Shown here: positions 51,777 through 61,396 of the stretch, piece by piece | How positions within the stretch are numbered: position 1 is the first letter of the stretch | How the letters are laid out: each line of letters opens with the position of its first letter | DNA from: CAWANF01 sp963783355 | Lineage (GTDB): Bacteria; Bacteroidota; Rhodothermia; Balneolales; DATFMH01 | Assembly: GCA_963783355.1 (NCBI GenBank) | Contig: CAWANF010000005.1 | Location: 186,001 to 250,000 of the forward strand | Length of the DNA: 64,000 bases | Direction: 5' to 3' | Position numbers and translations under genes: made by a program | Notes under the pieces: model-generated | Database searches by the model: none | The model's input: the letters and a program-made list of their open reading frames with translations, nothing else | Told to the model about the DNA's origin: nothing

Positions 51777-52184
51777 TCAACGGATACGATCCATTGAACG
51801 CACTAGCTTTTCGTCTTTATGTATATAATGAAATGCCCCATATTCTAGTACGAGAGCGATGACGATTAATCCAAGGGAAATCGTCTCATCCCACAGATAT
51901 TTGCCAAATCCTCCAAGTGTAAACAAGACAGCAACACCAATACCAATGGCAATTATTTGTAACATCATCGACCGCTTAACCCAACGGGCCTGCTTTAACC
52001 GGTTTTTATAAAGGAAAATGGAAAGCAGCGAAAACAAAGTTGCTAACAACAAAGCCGATATCAAACCGGAACTTATCCACGCCGACGGGTCCGCCATCAC
52101 CTGATAAAACATTGGTGTGAAAACAAATGCAATATTCAATCCTATTGCCAGGATTAATAAAACCGTTTGAATTCTTTGAATCAC
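51777..52184 (-). CDS. DUF4293 membrane protein
   Basis: This 135-residue protein has four hydrophobic segments, the N-terminus MIQRIQTVLLILAIGLN, and the C-terminus KDEKLVRSMDRIR, both characteristic of DUF4293. The family is found mainly in Bacteroidota and close relatives, so it helps place the organism. Function is unknown. It precedes the EamA gene by 52 bases on the same strand and may share its transcript. Confidence 0.8.
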   Translation of the reverse strand: MIQRIQTVLLILAIGLNIAFVFTPMFYQVMADPSAWISSGLISALLLATLFSLLSIFLYKNRLKQARWVKRSMMLQIIAIGIGVAVLFTLGGFGKYLWDETISLGLIVIALVLEYGAFHYIHKDEKLVRSMDRIR

Positions 52185-52500
52185 AGTACGTTAATTTCGT
52201 TATTTAGGTTTTTATCCATGAAAAAGATAAGACTTTTAAACATACCCTCAACAATGATGATACAGAATATACGGATGTTTTACATTCGTAAACAGATTAT
52301 CCATATACATCATTCATGACGGTTTTGAATTTGAGATAATTTGGCAACTTTACAATTGAGAATATTCACTCGGTATAATTGGCTGCTTTTCATTTATAAT
52401 CTAAATTCCAGAACAGAACAATTTACATTCCTATCGGATTAATGCCTATTTAAGAGTAACTTTTGTCACCATCCTTCAACTTGTACATAAATTCTGTTTA
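52185..52500 (+). other. Divergent intergenic region
   Basis: This 316-base AT-rich gap lies between the minus-strand DUF4293 gene and the plus-strand EamA gene. It should hold two promoters. No ORF, hairpin or repeat stands out. Confidence 0.45.
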
Positions 52501-53394
52501 GTGAAATCCGGATTAACCGATCGGCCATTTATTATCGATTTGCTGCTTTTCTGCGTTGCTATTGTCTGGGGGCTAAATTTCACGGTCGTCAAATACAGTA
52601 TCGCCTATTTTAATCCACTTTCTTTCAATGCTTTTCGATTTGCTTTAGCTGCGCTTTTTATGTGGATCATTGTACTTAAACGTGGTGAAACCATTACCAT
52701 TCACAAAGGCGATTTACTCCCTCTGATAGGACTTTCTCTGCTCGGACAATTTCTATATCAAATGGTGTTCATTACGGGCATACATCTGACACTCGCGGCC
52801 AATACATCGGTCATGTTGAGCACCTCGCCTATTTGGGTTGCTCTTTTCTCACATTTCTTCTCCGATGAAAAACTGACGCCAAATCGTATTGCAGGCATCC
52901 TATTGGCATTCCTGGGGATTTTATTCATTATCAGCGGTGGTGAAAAATCGTTTTCCATTAGCTCTCATTCCGTTTGGGGAGATCTCATCGTTCTCCTGGC
53001 TGCATTAATATTTGGGATTTATACCCTGCTTCTGAAATCCATGCTAAAACGATACACTCCCTTGCATTTGAATACACTGACACTGACTTTCGGTGGCGGC
53101 GCGCTTTTCCTGGCGGGGCTGCCGGGCATCTTTTCTGTTCCTTATTCTCAGGTTACTCTGCCCGCATATCTTGGCATCTTTTACAGCGGACTTTTGTCAA
53201 TTGCGCTGGCCTATATGATTTGGAACAAAGGATTGAAAAGTGTCGGCGCTATTCATACATCGGCCTACCAGAACCTGGTTCCTGTCTTCGGTCTGTTCTT
53301 TGGAGTCGTTCTATTAAAAGAAAAACTGCATTTCATCCAATATATTGGCGCAATTTGTACTATATTTGGAGTCATCTTAATCCGTCGTAAATAA
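52501..53394 (+). CDS. EamA/DMT-family transporter
   Basis: This 297-residue membrane protein of ten helices has two EamA repeats, with VAIVWGLNFTVVKYSIAYFN in the first and VGAIHTSAYQNLVPVFGLFF in the second. It starts with GTG at 52501. It is not a close copy of the EamA protein at 50816-51724 (different motif details), so the two are separate family members rather than a recent duplication. The substrate is unknown. It ends 159 bases before the second export cluster. Confidence 0.85.
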   Translation: MKSGLTDRPFIIDLLLFCVAIVWGLNFTVVKYSIAYFNPLSFNAFRFALAALFMWIIVLKRGETITIHKGDLLPLIGLSLLGQFLYQMVFITGIHLTLAANTSVMLSTSPIWVALFSHFFSDEKLTPNRIAGILLAFLGILFIISGGEKSFSISSHSVWGDLIVLLAALIFGIYTLLLKSMLKRYTPLHLNTLTLTFGGGALFLAGLPGIFSVPYSQVTLPAYLGIFYSGLLSIALAYMIWNKGLKSVGAIHTSAYQNLVPVFGLFFGVVLLKEKLHFIQYIGAICTIFGVILIRRK

Positions 53395-53553
53395 ACCTGT
53401 ATTAGACATTATATTCATCAGGATTCGACAGTTCTTATATAAATAATGATGATTTTTATATAAATTGATGATTCAATTTTTTAGGTATAAATTCATCTGT
53501 AGATTACATAACTCTATTATAACCTGAAATTTACCGGCATGATTGGTTTGCCC

Positions 53554-55308
53554 ATGAAAAAAATTCATTTTCTAATACTATTCTTGACTTTACTATCCGG
53601 GTTTAGCATGGAAGCGATCGGACAGGTCTCGAATAATAAGAATAAGGAGAATAATACATCTCAAAATAATACCAATGCCGAACCATCCATGAATTTCAGT
53701 ATTGGTAATGCCGGAAATGCTTACGATTACTATTATCTCGATCAAATTGGCCTGGAAATGGCAAACAGAGCCTATTCCCAGGAAGGATACATTAATAGTA
53801 AAACATATGTTCTGGGCCCGCAGGATCTTCTCGCCATCGATGTCCGTGGCGGGTTAACACTCTCCATGAGAGCTGTTTCGGTAAACCCACAAGGAGAATT
53901 AAACCTGCCCATGATTGGCCAAATCAATGTAAAAGGGCTAACATTATGGGAAGCAACACAGAAAATCAAAAAAGCGATAGACAAGAATTTTAAGGATTCC
54001 AAAATCACAGTATCTCTTGATATCCCGCGGAATATTACGATTCACGTAACAGGCGACGTACCCTATCCCGGGAAATACATTGTTCCTGCACAAACAAGGG
54101 TTGATCAAGCCATATTTCCGGCTCTTTTTGGGAAGGGAGCCTTTGACGCAAATAAACCGAACAATCAATTCTACGACAGCCATTTCCTGAGCAAAAACCA
54201 GTTTTCTCTCAGAAATATTGAAGTATTTAATGATGACACCCTGAAAACCAAAGCGGATCTGATTGATTATTTCAGGGGTGGTAATTTATCCAAAGATCCT
54301 TTCGTACACGGCGGGGATGTCATCTACATCAAAAAATTATTAGAACAGAGTCCGAGAATAAGCATCACCGGAGCCGTGAAATCACCTCTGGAAATGGAAT
54401 ACAGGAAAGGTGATAATATCCGGGAGCTCATCAACATTGCGGGTGGTTACACCGATTATGCCGATACAACCCAGATTACTATATATCGTCAGACTCAGAA
54501 CCAGATCATGAAGATCGCGGTTAAAAAGTCCGGGGATAATTTTGCTTCTACTCTGCTACAACCTGACGATCGGGTCATTGTTCCTGAAAATCAGAATCAA
54601 CGTTCCTCTTATTCTGCATGGATACTCGGCGAAGCCGTAAACCCCGGCAATTATCCCATTATCGAGGGCAAAACATCAGTCTATAATTTACTAAATATGG
54701 CTGATGGCTTGTCACCCAAAGCTCTTCCGCAGGCCGCTTATTTAATACGCAGTAAAACACCTATACGTGATGTTCCCCAACCCGATGTATTAAACGATAA
54801 ACAATTACAGCGAACTTCCGATCAGGACAGGCAGGGACTGGAATATCTGCAGATGGAGACAAAGCTGGATCAAAACCAGGTTTATGTTAACCTTCGGGAT
54901 ACCAGTCAGTTAAAGCACATTCATGTCTTCGATGGAGATAAATTATATATTCCGCGAAATGAACATACCGTTTATTTATTCGGGCAGGTAAACAACCCGG
55001 GGTATTATCCTTTTAACTCTAAAACCTCCGTATCCGAATACATCAAAAAAGCCGGGGGCTTCACTATTGCTGCGAATGCTGACAGAATATTTATTATCAA
55101 AGCCGGCAGCAAGGCGTGGTTTCCACCTATTGAGACCAGCCTCCAATCAGGCGACATGATATTTGTAGATCGGATGCCTTATGAGGATTTAAACGCCTAC
55201 CGAAATTACAAAATTCAAAAACAAAATCTCATAAATTCACGCATCTCTTTGATACTTAGCGCAATATCGACTACTGTATTGTTATTGAATTTCGTAAAGT
55301 TTAAATAA
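53554..55308 (+). CDS. Polysaccharide export protein with SLBB repeats (Wza-like)
   Basis: This 584-residue secreted protein starts at ATG 53554, where a signal peptide (KKIHFLILFLTLLSGFSM, ending about residue 24) begins. A Poly_export domain with LGPQDLLAIDVRGGLTLSM is followed by several SLBB segments (ITGAVKSPLEMEYRKGDN; LGEAVNPGNYPIIEGKTS; LFGQVNNPGYYPFNSKTS) and a C-terminal helix. It would form or gate the outer-membrane export pore for a surface polysaccharide. No lipobox Cys is evident, unlike E. coli Wza. It heads the second export cluster, 26 bases before the Wzz-like gene. Confidence 0.87.
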   Translation: MKKIHFLILFLTLLSGFSMEAIGQVSNNKNKENNTSQNNTNAEPSMNFSIGNAGNAYDYYYLDQIGLEMANRAYSQEGYINSKTYVLGPQDLLAIDVRGGLTLSMRAVSVNPQGELNLPMIGQINVKGLTLWEATQKIKKAIDKNFKDSKITVSLDIPRNITIHVTGDVPYPGKYIVPAQTRVDQAIFPALFGKGAFDANKPNNQFYDSHFLSKNQFSLRNIEVFNDDTLKTKADLIDYFRGGNLSKDPFVHGGDVIYIKKLLEQSPRISITGAVKSPLEMEYRKGDNIRELINIAGGYTDYADTTQITIYRQTQNQIMKIAVKKSGDNFASTLLQPDDRVIVPENQNQRSSYSAWILGEAVNPGNYPIIEGKTSVYNLLNMADGLSPKALPQAAYLIRSKTPIRDVPQPDVLNDKQLQRTSDQDRQGLEYLQMETKLDQNQVYVNLRDTSQLKHIHVFDGDKLYIPRNEHTVYLFGQVNNPGYYPFNSKTSVSEYIKKAGGFTIAANADRIFIIKAGSKAWFPPIETSLQSGDMIFVDRMPYEDLNAYRNYKIQKQNLINSRISLILSAISTTVLLLNFVKFK

Positions 55309-55333
55309 ACACAAACGTTCAAATACCAATTTA

Positions 55334-56482
55334 ATGGCTCCGGAATATAAAAAACTGGCTTTACCGGATATTTATCGGCATCTATATCAAAAAAAGAAAG
55401 TTATCTTATTGATATCTTTGGGTGTGAGTATCATTACGGCCATCATTACGTTGTTCATTCACAACGAGTATAAAGCCGAAGCCAATCTTTTACCATCCCA
55501 ATCACATAACATCAATCTCGGCCTTCTGAACGATTCCGGCATCGGATCTTTGGCTGGGTCATTGCTTCAAAACGGCTCAACTCAGACCGACAAATTTTAC
55601 GTCCTGCTGAATAGTTATACGACTCAAAAGAAAGTCATAGAAAAATTCGATCTCGAAAAGGTCTACAAAACAGCAAAAAGTAATTATCCGCTTCTGAATG
55701 CAATGGGTGAACTCAAAAAGAATACACGTTTTGAAGGCCTGGATGAGGGGAATTTTATCATCGACGTGTGGGACAAGAGCCCGGAACGAGCCAAAGAGAT
55801 GGCTAATTATTATGTAAAGCTTCTCAATGAGTTTAATACGCAAATTTCTGTCAAAGAAGCCCGTGATTACCGAATGTTTATCCAAAAACGATATGATAAA
55901 GCGAATCACAACCTCGACAGCCTGGTTACGGCCAATGCTCAATTCGAAAAAAAATATGGCATTTTTGACTTGCCTGCACAAATGCAAAACTATCTTAGTT
56001 TAATGGGCAATCTGGCATCAAAAAAGATAGAGACACAAATAAAACTCGATATCCTTAAAAAGTCGTTGAGTCAGAATAGTAACATTTACCAAAAAACAGT
56101 CAATGAACTCGATGCGATAAATCAGAAATTGCTGGATTTCCACACGAAAAGCGACACCAGCACCCTGATGATTAGCCTGAACAGGTTACCCGGAATCGGG
56201 CAAAAATATTTTTATATCCAATTCGGACTCACCGTTCAGCAAAAAATTATGGAATTTATCCTTCCTTTGTACGAGCAGGCTAAAATGGAGGAAGCGAAAG
56301 CCATACCGGTCGTCACCGTTGTTGATGCGCCCGTAGTGCCGAAGAAAAAAGATCGTCCACGGAGATCTGTAATCGTGATTGTAGCTTTCTTTTCGGCCTT
56401 CATCCTAACCGACTTGTTTTTTATAGGACAACTCGCTTTTCAAAAAAATAAAGACTATATCGACTATATCCGGAATCATTAG
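55334..56482 (+). CDS. Chain-length determinant protein (Wzz-like, no kinase domain)
   Basis: This 382-residue inner-membrane polysaccharide co-polymerase has an N-terminal helix (VILLISLGVSIITAIITLFI), a long periplasmic part with the helix-rich segment about 170-290, and a C-terminal Pro-rich helix region (VVPKKKDRPRRSVIVIVAFF). It lacks Walker motifs, so unlike the protein at 33237-35675 it has no BY-kinase. It lies between the Wza-like and Wzy-like genes (26 and two bases), a standard arrangement for Wzx/Wzy-dependent export. Confidence 0.85.
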   Translation: MAPEYKKLALPDIYRHLYQKKKVILLISLGVSIITAIITLFIHNEYKAEANLLPSQSHNINLGLLNDSGIGSLAGSLLQNGSTQTDKFYVLLNSYTTQKKVIEKFDLEKVYKTAKSNYPLLNAMGELKKNTRFEGLDEGNFIIDVWDKSPERAKEMANYYVKLLNEFNTQISVKEARDYRMFIQKRYDKANHNLDSLVTANAQFEKKYGIFDLPAQMQNYLSLMGNLASKKIETQIKLDILKKSLSQNSNIYQKTVNELDAINQKLLDFHTKSDTSTLMISLNRLPGIGQKYFYIQFGLTVQQKIMEFILPLYEQAKMEEAKAIPVVTVVDAPVVPKKKDRPRRSVIVIVAFFSAFILTDLFFIGQLAFQKNKDYIDYIRNH

Positions 56483-56484
56483 TT

Positions 56485-57909
56485 GTGTTATCTGCTTTCT
56501 TAAAAAGGGATCAATATTTTCATTTCGGGATATTTCTTTTGCTGTCAATCCTGTCGGGATTCCTATTGCTCAATTATTCTCTGGATTTCGTTTATATCCT
56601 GCCGGGAATTGCTTTTTCTGCTTTATTACTGGCCATTTTCCTGCGAAATCCGGTTTATTTCCTTTATGTCTACCTTGTTACCTTTACCTTACATTTTGAT
56701 AACGAACCGGGCATTCAATTAACCGACCTCATTTTTTTTGGTTTTACCCTCGTCTTTCTCATTTTCTATTTTTTCCCCTATTTGCTTACAGGACGGGCAG
56801 AAATTGACAATAATATCGATAAATGGTACTTGCTGCTGATTATCAGCATTGTATATGGATTCATTCTTGGTTTATTCAGCGTTCAGAATAAGGGCCTTGC
56901 CATATCAGACATGACGTATTTTCTGGGCCTCTGGCTGTTCTTTCCAATTAAGTATCATTTCAAATCAAAGCAATTTCAGAAAGTCGTACTCTATATTTTC
57001 CTGGCCATTTGCCTGTTCGTACTGATACGAAACTTCCAGAATTACCGGGAAATTGTTATCCAGGCCAATGTCCAATGGCAGGTTCAAAAAGCACGGGTCG
57101 CCATGAACGAGATCATCATCCTGGCCGGAACGATCATCACGATGCTGGGTTTCTCAAAACTGCAGGGTAAACCTGCAAAATTGATTTCTTTTTTCTTTTA
57201 TGCTCTTTTTATGGCCGGGCTCATTCTCACTCAAAGCCGGGGATACTGGATTGGATTCATAAGCGCCGCCATCGCCATATTCTTCGTGTCAGATAAAACA
57301 ACACGGAAATTTATCCTGTATGGCAACCTGATTCTTATCATTCTTGGCATTTTTACGGCCCTGGTTTTCTTCAATAATATTTTCATGATCGTTATGAAAG
57401 CCATGGCAGCCCGCTGGGACAGTATCAGCACTCTGAGCTCGACTAGCCACATGGGATCATCACTGCTGGAACGGGTACTGGAAACCAAGGCCATTTTAAG
57501 CAAACTTCTTATAAACCCCATCGCCGGTTATGGTATGGGCGCTATCTATCATCGTTATTCAGTCTTATTTGGCACGTACACGGCCATGACGTACATCCAT
57601 AATGGTTACCTGGCCATATGGTTTAAAACGGGCATTATCGGACTGATAGCTTCAACATTTTTATGTATATCCTGTTTAAGCCCGCTTCGAAAAATTGCGA
57701 AAGTTACTGATTCCCAGGGTTTGAAAATTATATCGCTCTCAGCTTTCGGATTAGTGATTGGCATGTTGATTGTCAATATAACGAGTGCCCAGTTTCTCAG
57801 TTTCGACAGTTTGATGGTGCTCGCACTAATTGCTGCTTTTGCATCCTACTATAAAGCTCATTGGTTGCCGGAAATGATTACGGATCAACCCACTCCCGAA
57901 AAATCCTGA
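56485..57909 (+). CDS. O-antigen polymerase-like membrane protein (Wzy type)
   Basis: This 474-residue polytopic membrane protein (about 12 helices) has a periplasmic loop with MGSSLLERVLETKAILSKLL and INPIAGYGMGAIYHRYSVLF, then the conserved TYIHNGYLAIWFKTGIIGL, the Wzy_C/ligase pattern. It starts with GTG at 56485, two bases after the Wzz-like stop. It probably polymerises the repeat units made by the downstream glycosyltransferases. It is distinct from the polymerase-like protein at 8746-10050. Confidence 0.83.
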   Translation: MLSAFLKRDQYFHFGIFLLLSILSGFLLLNYSLDFVYILPGIAFSALLLAIFLRNPVYFLYVYLVTFTLHFDNEPGIQLTDLIFFGFTLVFLIFYFFPYLLTGRAEIDNNIDKWYLLLIISIVYGFILGLFSVQNKGLAISDMTYFLGLWLFFPIKYHFKSKQFQKVVLYIFLAICLFVLIRNFQNYREIVIQANVQWQVQKARVAMNEIIILAGTIITMLGFSKLQGKPAKLISFFFYALFMAGLILTQSRGYWIGFISAAIAIFFVSDKTTRKFILYGNLILIILGIFTALVFFNNIFMIVMKAMAARWDSISTLSSTSHMGSSLLERVLETKAILSKLLINPIAGYGMGAIYHRYSVLFGTYTAMTYIHNGYLAIWFKTGIIGLIASTFLCISCLSPLRKIAKVTDSQGLKIISLSAFGLVIGMLIVNITSAQFLSFDSLMVLALIAAFASYYKAHWLPEMITDQPTPEKS

Positions 57910-57917
57910 TATCGTCC

Positions 57918-58832
57918 ATGACGGACACATCTTCGCATATCAACCCCGATGTTTCTGTAATTATTGTCAATTACCGTTCCATGAAATTAATTGGCGATTG
58001 TATCTCTTCGATCAAACAGAATAACGATTCTGTCCGATATGAAGTAATCGTCGTTTCGAACTCCGAATGGGGAGACGATGGAAAAGCAGTGATGGAAAAA
58101 TATCCGGAAGTACATTGGATCAATCCTGAAAAAAATGCCGGTTTTGCCGCTGCTAACAACATCGGTGCGGATAAAGCAACCGGGCGATATTTGTTTTTCC
58201 TGAATCCGGATACTTTATTTGCGAATGATGTGCTAAACCATCTTTTACAGGCCGTTTCAGATTATCCTGAAGCCGGGCTTATCGGTCCGATGACCTTAAA
58301 TCCTGACGGATCTCACCAGCCCTCGGTAAAAAATGAATTTGGAATGGATCATATGTTCGTTCTGGCTTTTCCGTTTCTTAAAATCTTCTTTGGAAATAAA
58401 ATATTCGGGCATATTCCAGTTAAAAAGACGCAGTTTGTTGAGGTGATTAATGGAAGCGCCATGTTCATCGAACGGGAATTATTTGTTAAAACCGGCAAGA
58501 TGAACGAATCGTTTTTCATGTTCTGGGAAGAAAACGATTTATGCCGGAGTGTTCGAAACACCGGAAAAGAAATCCTGTTTTACGACAAGGCGCAAATCAT
58601 TCACCTGGGCGGACAAACCACCCGAGACGTGTTCATCCCCATGGAAATTGAAAAACACCGTTCCCAAAAAAGATATATAATGAAATTCGAGCCGGGATAT
58701 GTTGTTTGGAACCGCCTGCTGGGAACGATAAGCTATTTTTGGAGGACATTGGGCGCCATTATTTTATTTAGGAAAAGGAAGATTTCTCAATTTGGGAATA
58801 TCCTCATCTGGTATATATTCAAATATGATTGA
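57918..58832 (+). CDS. Family 2 glycosyltransferase (rhamnosyltransferase-like)
   Basis: This 304-residue GT-A enzyme starts at ATG 57918, eight bases after the polymerase stop; the open frame extends upstream but overlaps that gene. Motifs are VSVIIVNYRSMKLIGDCI, NAGFAAANNIGADKATGRY with FLNPDTLF (DxD-type), and the acceptor region INGSAMFIERELF then FFMFWEENDLCRSVRNTGK. This pattern matches WbbL-like rhamnosyltransferases. The C-terminal hydrophobic stretch probably contacts the membrane. Confidence 0.87.
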   Translation: MTDTSSHINPDVSVIIVNYRSMKLIGDCISSIKQNNDSVRYEVIVVSNSEWGDDGKAVMEKYPEVHWINPEKNAGFAAANNIGADKATGRYLFFLNPDTLFANDVLNHLLQAVSDYPEAGLIGPMTLNPDGSHQPSVKNEFGMDHMFVLAFPFLKIFFGNKIFGHIPVKKTQFVEVINGSAMFIERELFVKTGKMNESFFMFWEENDLCRSVRNTGKEILFYDKAQIIHLGGQTTRDVFIPMEIEKHRSQKRYIMKFEPGYVVWNRLLGTISYFWRTLGAIILFRKRKISQFGNILIWYIFKYD

Positions 58833-58851
58833 CGGAGTTTATTGAGTCAAA

Positions 58852-59994
58852 ATGAGAATAGGACTGATTTCACATAAAGCTGAACTGGGCGGCGCCGAAT
58901 TGTGCCTGCTCGAAACGATCGATGCGTTGCGGTTTTCGGGGCACGATTGTTACGTTATTCTTCCGGCACAAGGTGAAATTGAACCGGAATTACAAAAACG
59001 GGAAACTCCCTACCGCATTATTCCATTCCGTTTGTGGGTCTCCACCAATCGTTCAGTTCCAAAGAAAATTGCACGTTTCTTAATTAACCGTTTCGCAGCA
59101 TCAAAAGTGGCAAATCAACTCGCAAAATGGAATTGTGAGCTTCTCATAACGAACACGATGACAATCGTAACCGGCGCACTGGCCGCTCATCAGGCCGGGA
59201 TTCCACATATCTGGCATATTCATGAATTTGGCTACGAAGATCATGGTTATCGCTTTGACCGGGGCGAAAGCAGATCTTATGCATTTATGAATAAATACAC
59301 AGAACGATTCATCGTGAATAGTGAAGCTACTTACCAAAAATATGCACGCTATCTGCCGGCAGACAAAATTGATTTGATTTATTTGTCCGTTCAAAAGAAA
59401 AGCCTGGCTACAAAAGAACTACCTGAATCTTTACAAAAAATATATTCCCATGAAGCTGATCTGAAATGCATTATGGTTGGTTCGCTGCATGCCAGGAAAC
59501 GTCAGGAACATGCAATAGAAGCCATGCAAATATTGAAGGATAAAGGATTTAAAATTGAGCTGGTAATTGTTGGCTCACATGAGAATGAATACGCCCGTGC
59601 AATGCAGAATCTTGTTAAAAAATACCATCTGGATGAAGACATTCATTTCATTGAAACCGTCAAAAATCCATTTCCTATGATAAAACAAGCCGATGTTTTG
59701 TTAATGTGCTCACGTTCCGAAGCATTCGGCAGGGTAACTGTTGAAGCAATGCGAACCGGAATTCCCGTTATAGGGGCCGACGGCGGCGGGACCTCAGAAT
59801 TAATAAAACCAAATTTTAATGGTTTGTTATATAATTCCACGGTTAAAGATTTAGCCGAAAAAATGTTATACCTTATTAGCAATCAAGTGGAGATGAAAAA
59901 AATGGGCAAAAATGCTGCGGAGTGGTCTGAAGAAATGTTCACGGAGGATAAATACAGGAACAAGCTTTCAGACACATTGAAAAAATCAATGTAA
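58852..59994 (+). CDS. Family 4 (GT-B) glycosyltransferase
   Basis: This 380-residue GT-B transferase has the N-terminal glycine-rich ISHKAELGGAELCLLETIDA, the middle IPHIWHIHEFGYEDHG, and the donor domain CIMVGSLHARKRQEHAIEAM, SRSEAFGRVTVEAMRTGIPV (E-x7-E) and ADGGGTSELIKPNFNGLLY. It follows the GT2 by 19 bases. A 163-base gap separates it from the next gene, with no terminator that I recognise. Confidence 0.88.
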   Translation: MRIGLISHKAELGGAELCLLETIDALRFSGHDCYVILPAQGEIEPELQKRETPYRIIPFRLWVSTNRSVPKKIARFLINRFAASKVANQLAKWNCELLITNTMTIVTGALAAHQAGIPHIWHIHEFGYEDHGYRFDRGESRSYAFMNKYTERFIVNSEATYQKYARYLPADKIDLIYLSVQKKSLATKELPESLQKIYSHEADLKCIMVGSLHARKRQEHAIEAMQILKDKGFKIELVIVGSHENEYARAMQNLVKKYHLDEDIHFIETVKNPFPMIKQADVLLMCSRSEAFGRVTVEAMRTGIPVIGADGGGTSELIKPNFNGLLYNSTVKDLAEKMLYLISNQVEMKKMGKNAAEWSEEMFTEDKYRNKLSDTLKKSM

Positions 59995-60157
59995 ACAGCT
60001 CTGCAAATCAGATGATCCTGACTCATTTTTTGTATTTCAAATAACATTGGTAAATGAAACGATACATGAATCCCAATTTTTATCTCCAAATAACTGAGAA
60101 AAACTATTTCACTTCCCGTTTTTTCCTTAAACGGAAATACGATTGGAATCAGTCTTA

Positions 60158-61396
60158 ATGAAACTGCTTTTAATATCTCAATATTTCCCTCCCGAAATTG
60201 GTGCCGGTGCCACGAGAAGTGAAACAATGGTTAGATATTTGAGCAAGCTAGGCTGGGATATCGAAGTAATATCCGAATTACCGAATTATCCAACTGGTAT
60301 TGTCCCTTCTGGCTATAAACGGGTTTTCCACCAGGAAGAAGAATATAATGGCTCGAAAATACACCGGATGTGGGTATGGGCAAACTCCCGTTCGAGCAAC
60401 TTTCAAAAAATGGGATTATTCATTACCTATTTGTGGAGCAGCCTGGTATATGTGATTCTCAATCCTAAAAAATATGACCTTGTCTTCGCCAGTTCTCCGC
60501 CGATATTTGCAGCTATCGCGGGCTGCCTGATCGCCAAACTCCTTCAAACCCGTTTTGTACTCGAGATACGTGATATCTGGCCGGATGCCGCCGTGGATAT
60601 CGGCTCGGTCGACGAACACTCGTTGCTTTATAAGAGTTCGAAAATAATGGAACGCTGGCTTTACCGGCATGCCGATTTAATTATCCCGGTAACGACGGCA
60701 TCAAGAGAAATCATCGAAAAGAGAGCACCTGCCACCCCGATGAAAGTGATTTCCAACGGGGTTGATCTCGAGACGTTCAAGCCCGTTCCTGATGCGAAAT
60801 CAAAATTAGATGAACCGGTAAAACCGAACACATTCCGTGTAGGATATGTGGGCTCTCTCGGTGTGATTCATGATATGAGAACACTGGTTAAAGCAGCGAA
60901 GTTGTGTGAAGATGATCCGGAAATTGAATTTATCATCATTGGAGATGGAGGCCAGCGACAGGTTCTGCTGAATGCAATAGAGCAGGAAAAACCTGTAAAT
61001 CTCAAATGGCTTGGTTTAAAAAGACATGAACAGATACCGGCTTATATATCCTCATTTGATATCGCCGTAAACCCGGTTTACGGATACGATATTTTCGAAT
61101 CCATCATAACGGTGAAATTCTATGAGTACCTGGCCTGTGGTGTCCCGGTCATTTCAACTTCCAAAGGATTGCTCAAGAAGGAGAGTGAGATAAGTGGAGC
61201 TGCCGTTGCGGTAGAACCGGAAAATGCCGAATTGTTAGCCTCTAAAATAAAAGAATTAAAAAATAATCCACATTTGCTGAAAGAATTAGCATCGAATGCC
61301 AGAAACTATGTATCAATAAATAATTCGAGGAAAGGTCTCAATACTCATCTTTCAAAATTATTAAAGAATTTGATTGAAAAAGATGAACAAACGTAA
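60158..61396 (+). CDS. Family 4 (GT-B) glycosyltransferase (WbuB-like)
   Basis: This 412-residue GT-B transferase begins at ATG 60158, where the fold starts: LLLISQYFPPEIGAGATRSE. Other motifs are ELPNYPTG, FVLEIRDIWPDAAVDIGS and MKVISNGVDLETFKP, as in WbuB/WcaI-like L-fucosamine-type transferases. The donor domain has FRVGYVGSLGVIHDMRTLV and YDIFESIITVKFYEYLACG. It has hydrophobic segments in the N-terminal half that may tether it to the membrane. The next gene overlaps its end by 14 bases. Confidence 0.87.
   Translation: MKLLLISQYFPPEIGAGATRSETMVRYLSKLGWDIEVISELPNYPTGIVPSGYKRVFHQEEEYNGSKIHRMWVWANSRSSNFQKMGLFITYLWSSLVYVILNPKKYDLVFASSPPIFAAIAGCLIAKLLQTRFVLEIRDIWPDAAVDIGSVDEHSLLYKSSKIMERWLYRHADLIIPVTTASREIIEKRAPATPMKVISNGVDLETFKPVPDAKSKLDEPVKPNTFRVGYVGSLGVIHDMRTLVKAAKLCEDDPEIEFIIIGDGGQRQVLLNAIEQEKPVNLKWLGLKRHEQIPAYISSFDIAVNPVYGYDIFESIITVKFYEYLACGVPVISTSKGLLKKESEISGAAVAVEPENAELLASKIKELKNNPHLLKELASNARNYVSINNSRKGLNTHLSKLLKNLIEKDEQT

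Noticed and set aside
50816..53394. Recent duplication of the two EamA transporters
   Set aside because: The two proteins share only family-level features; their motif details and N-termini differ, so they are separate family members.
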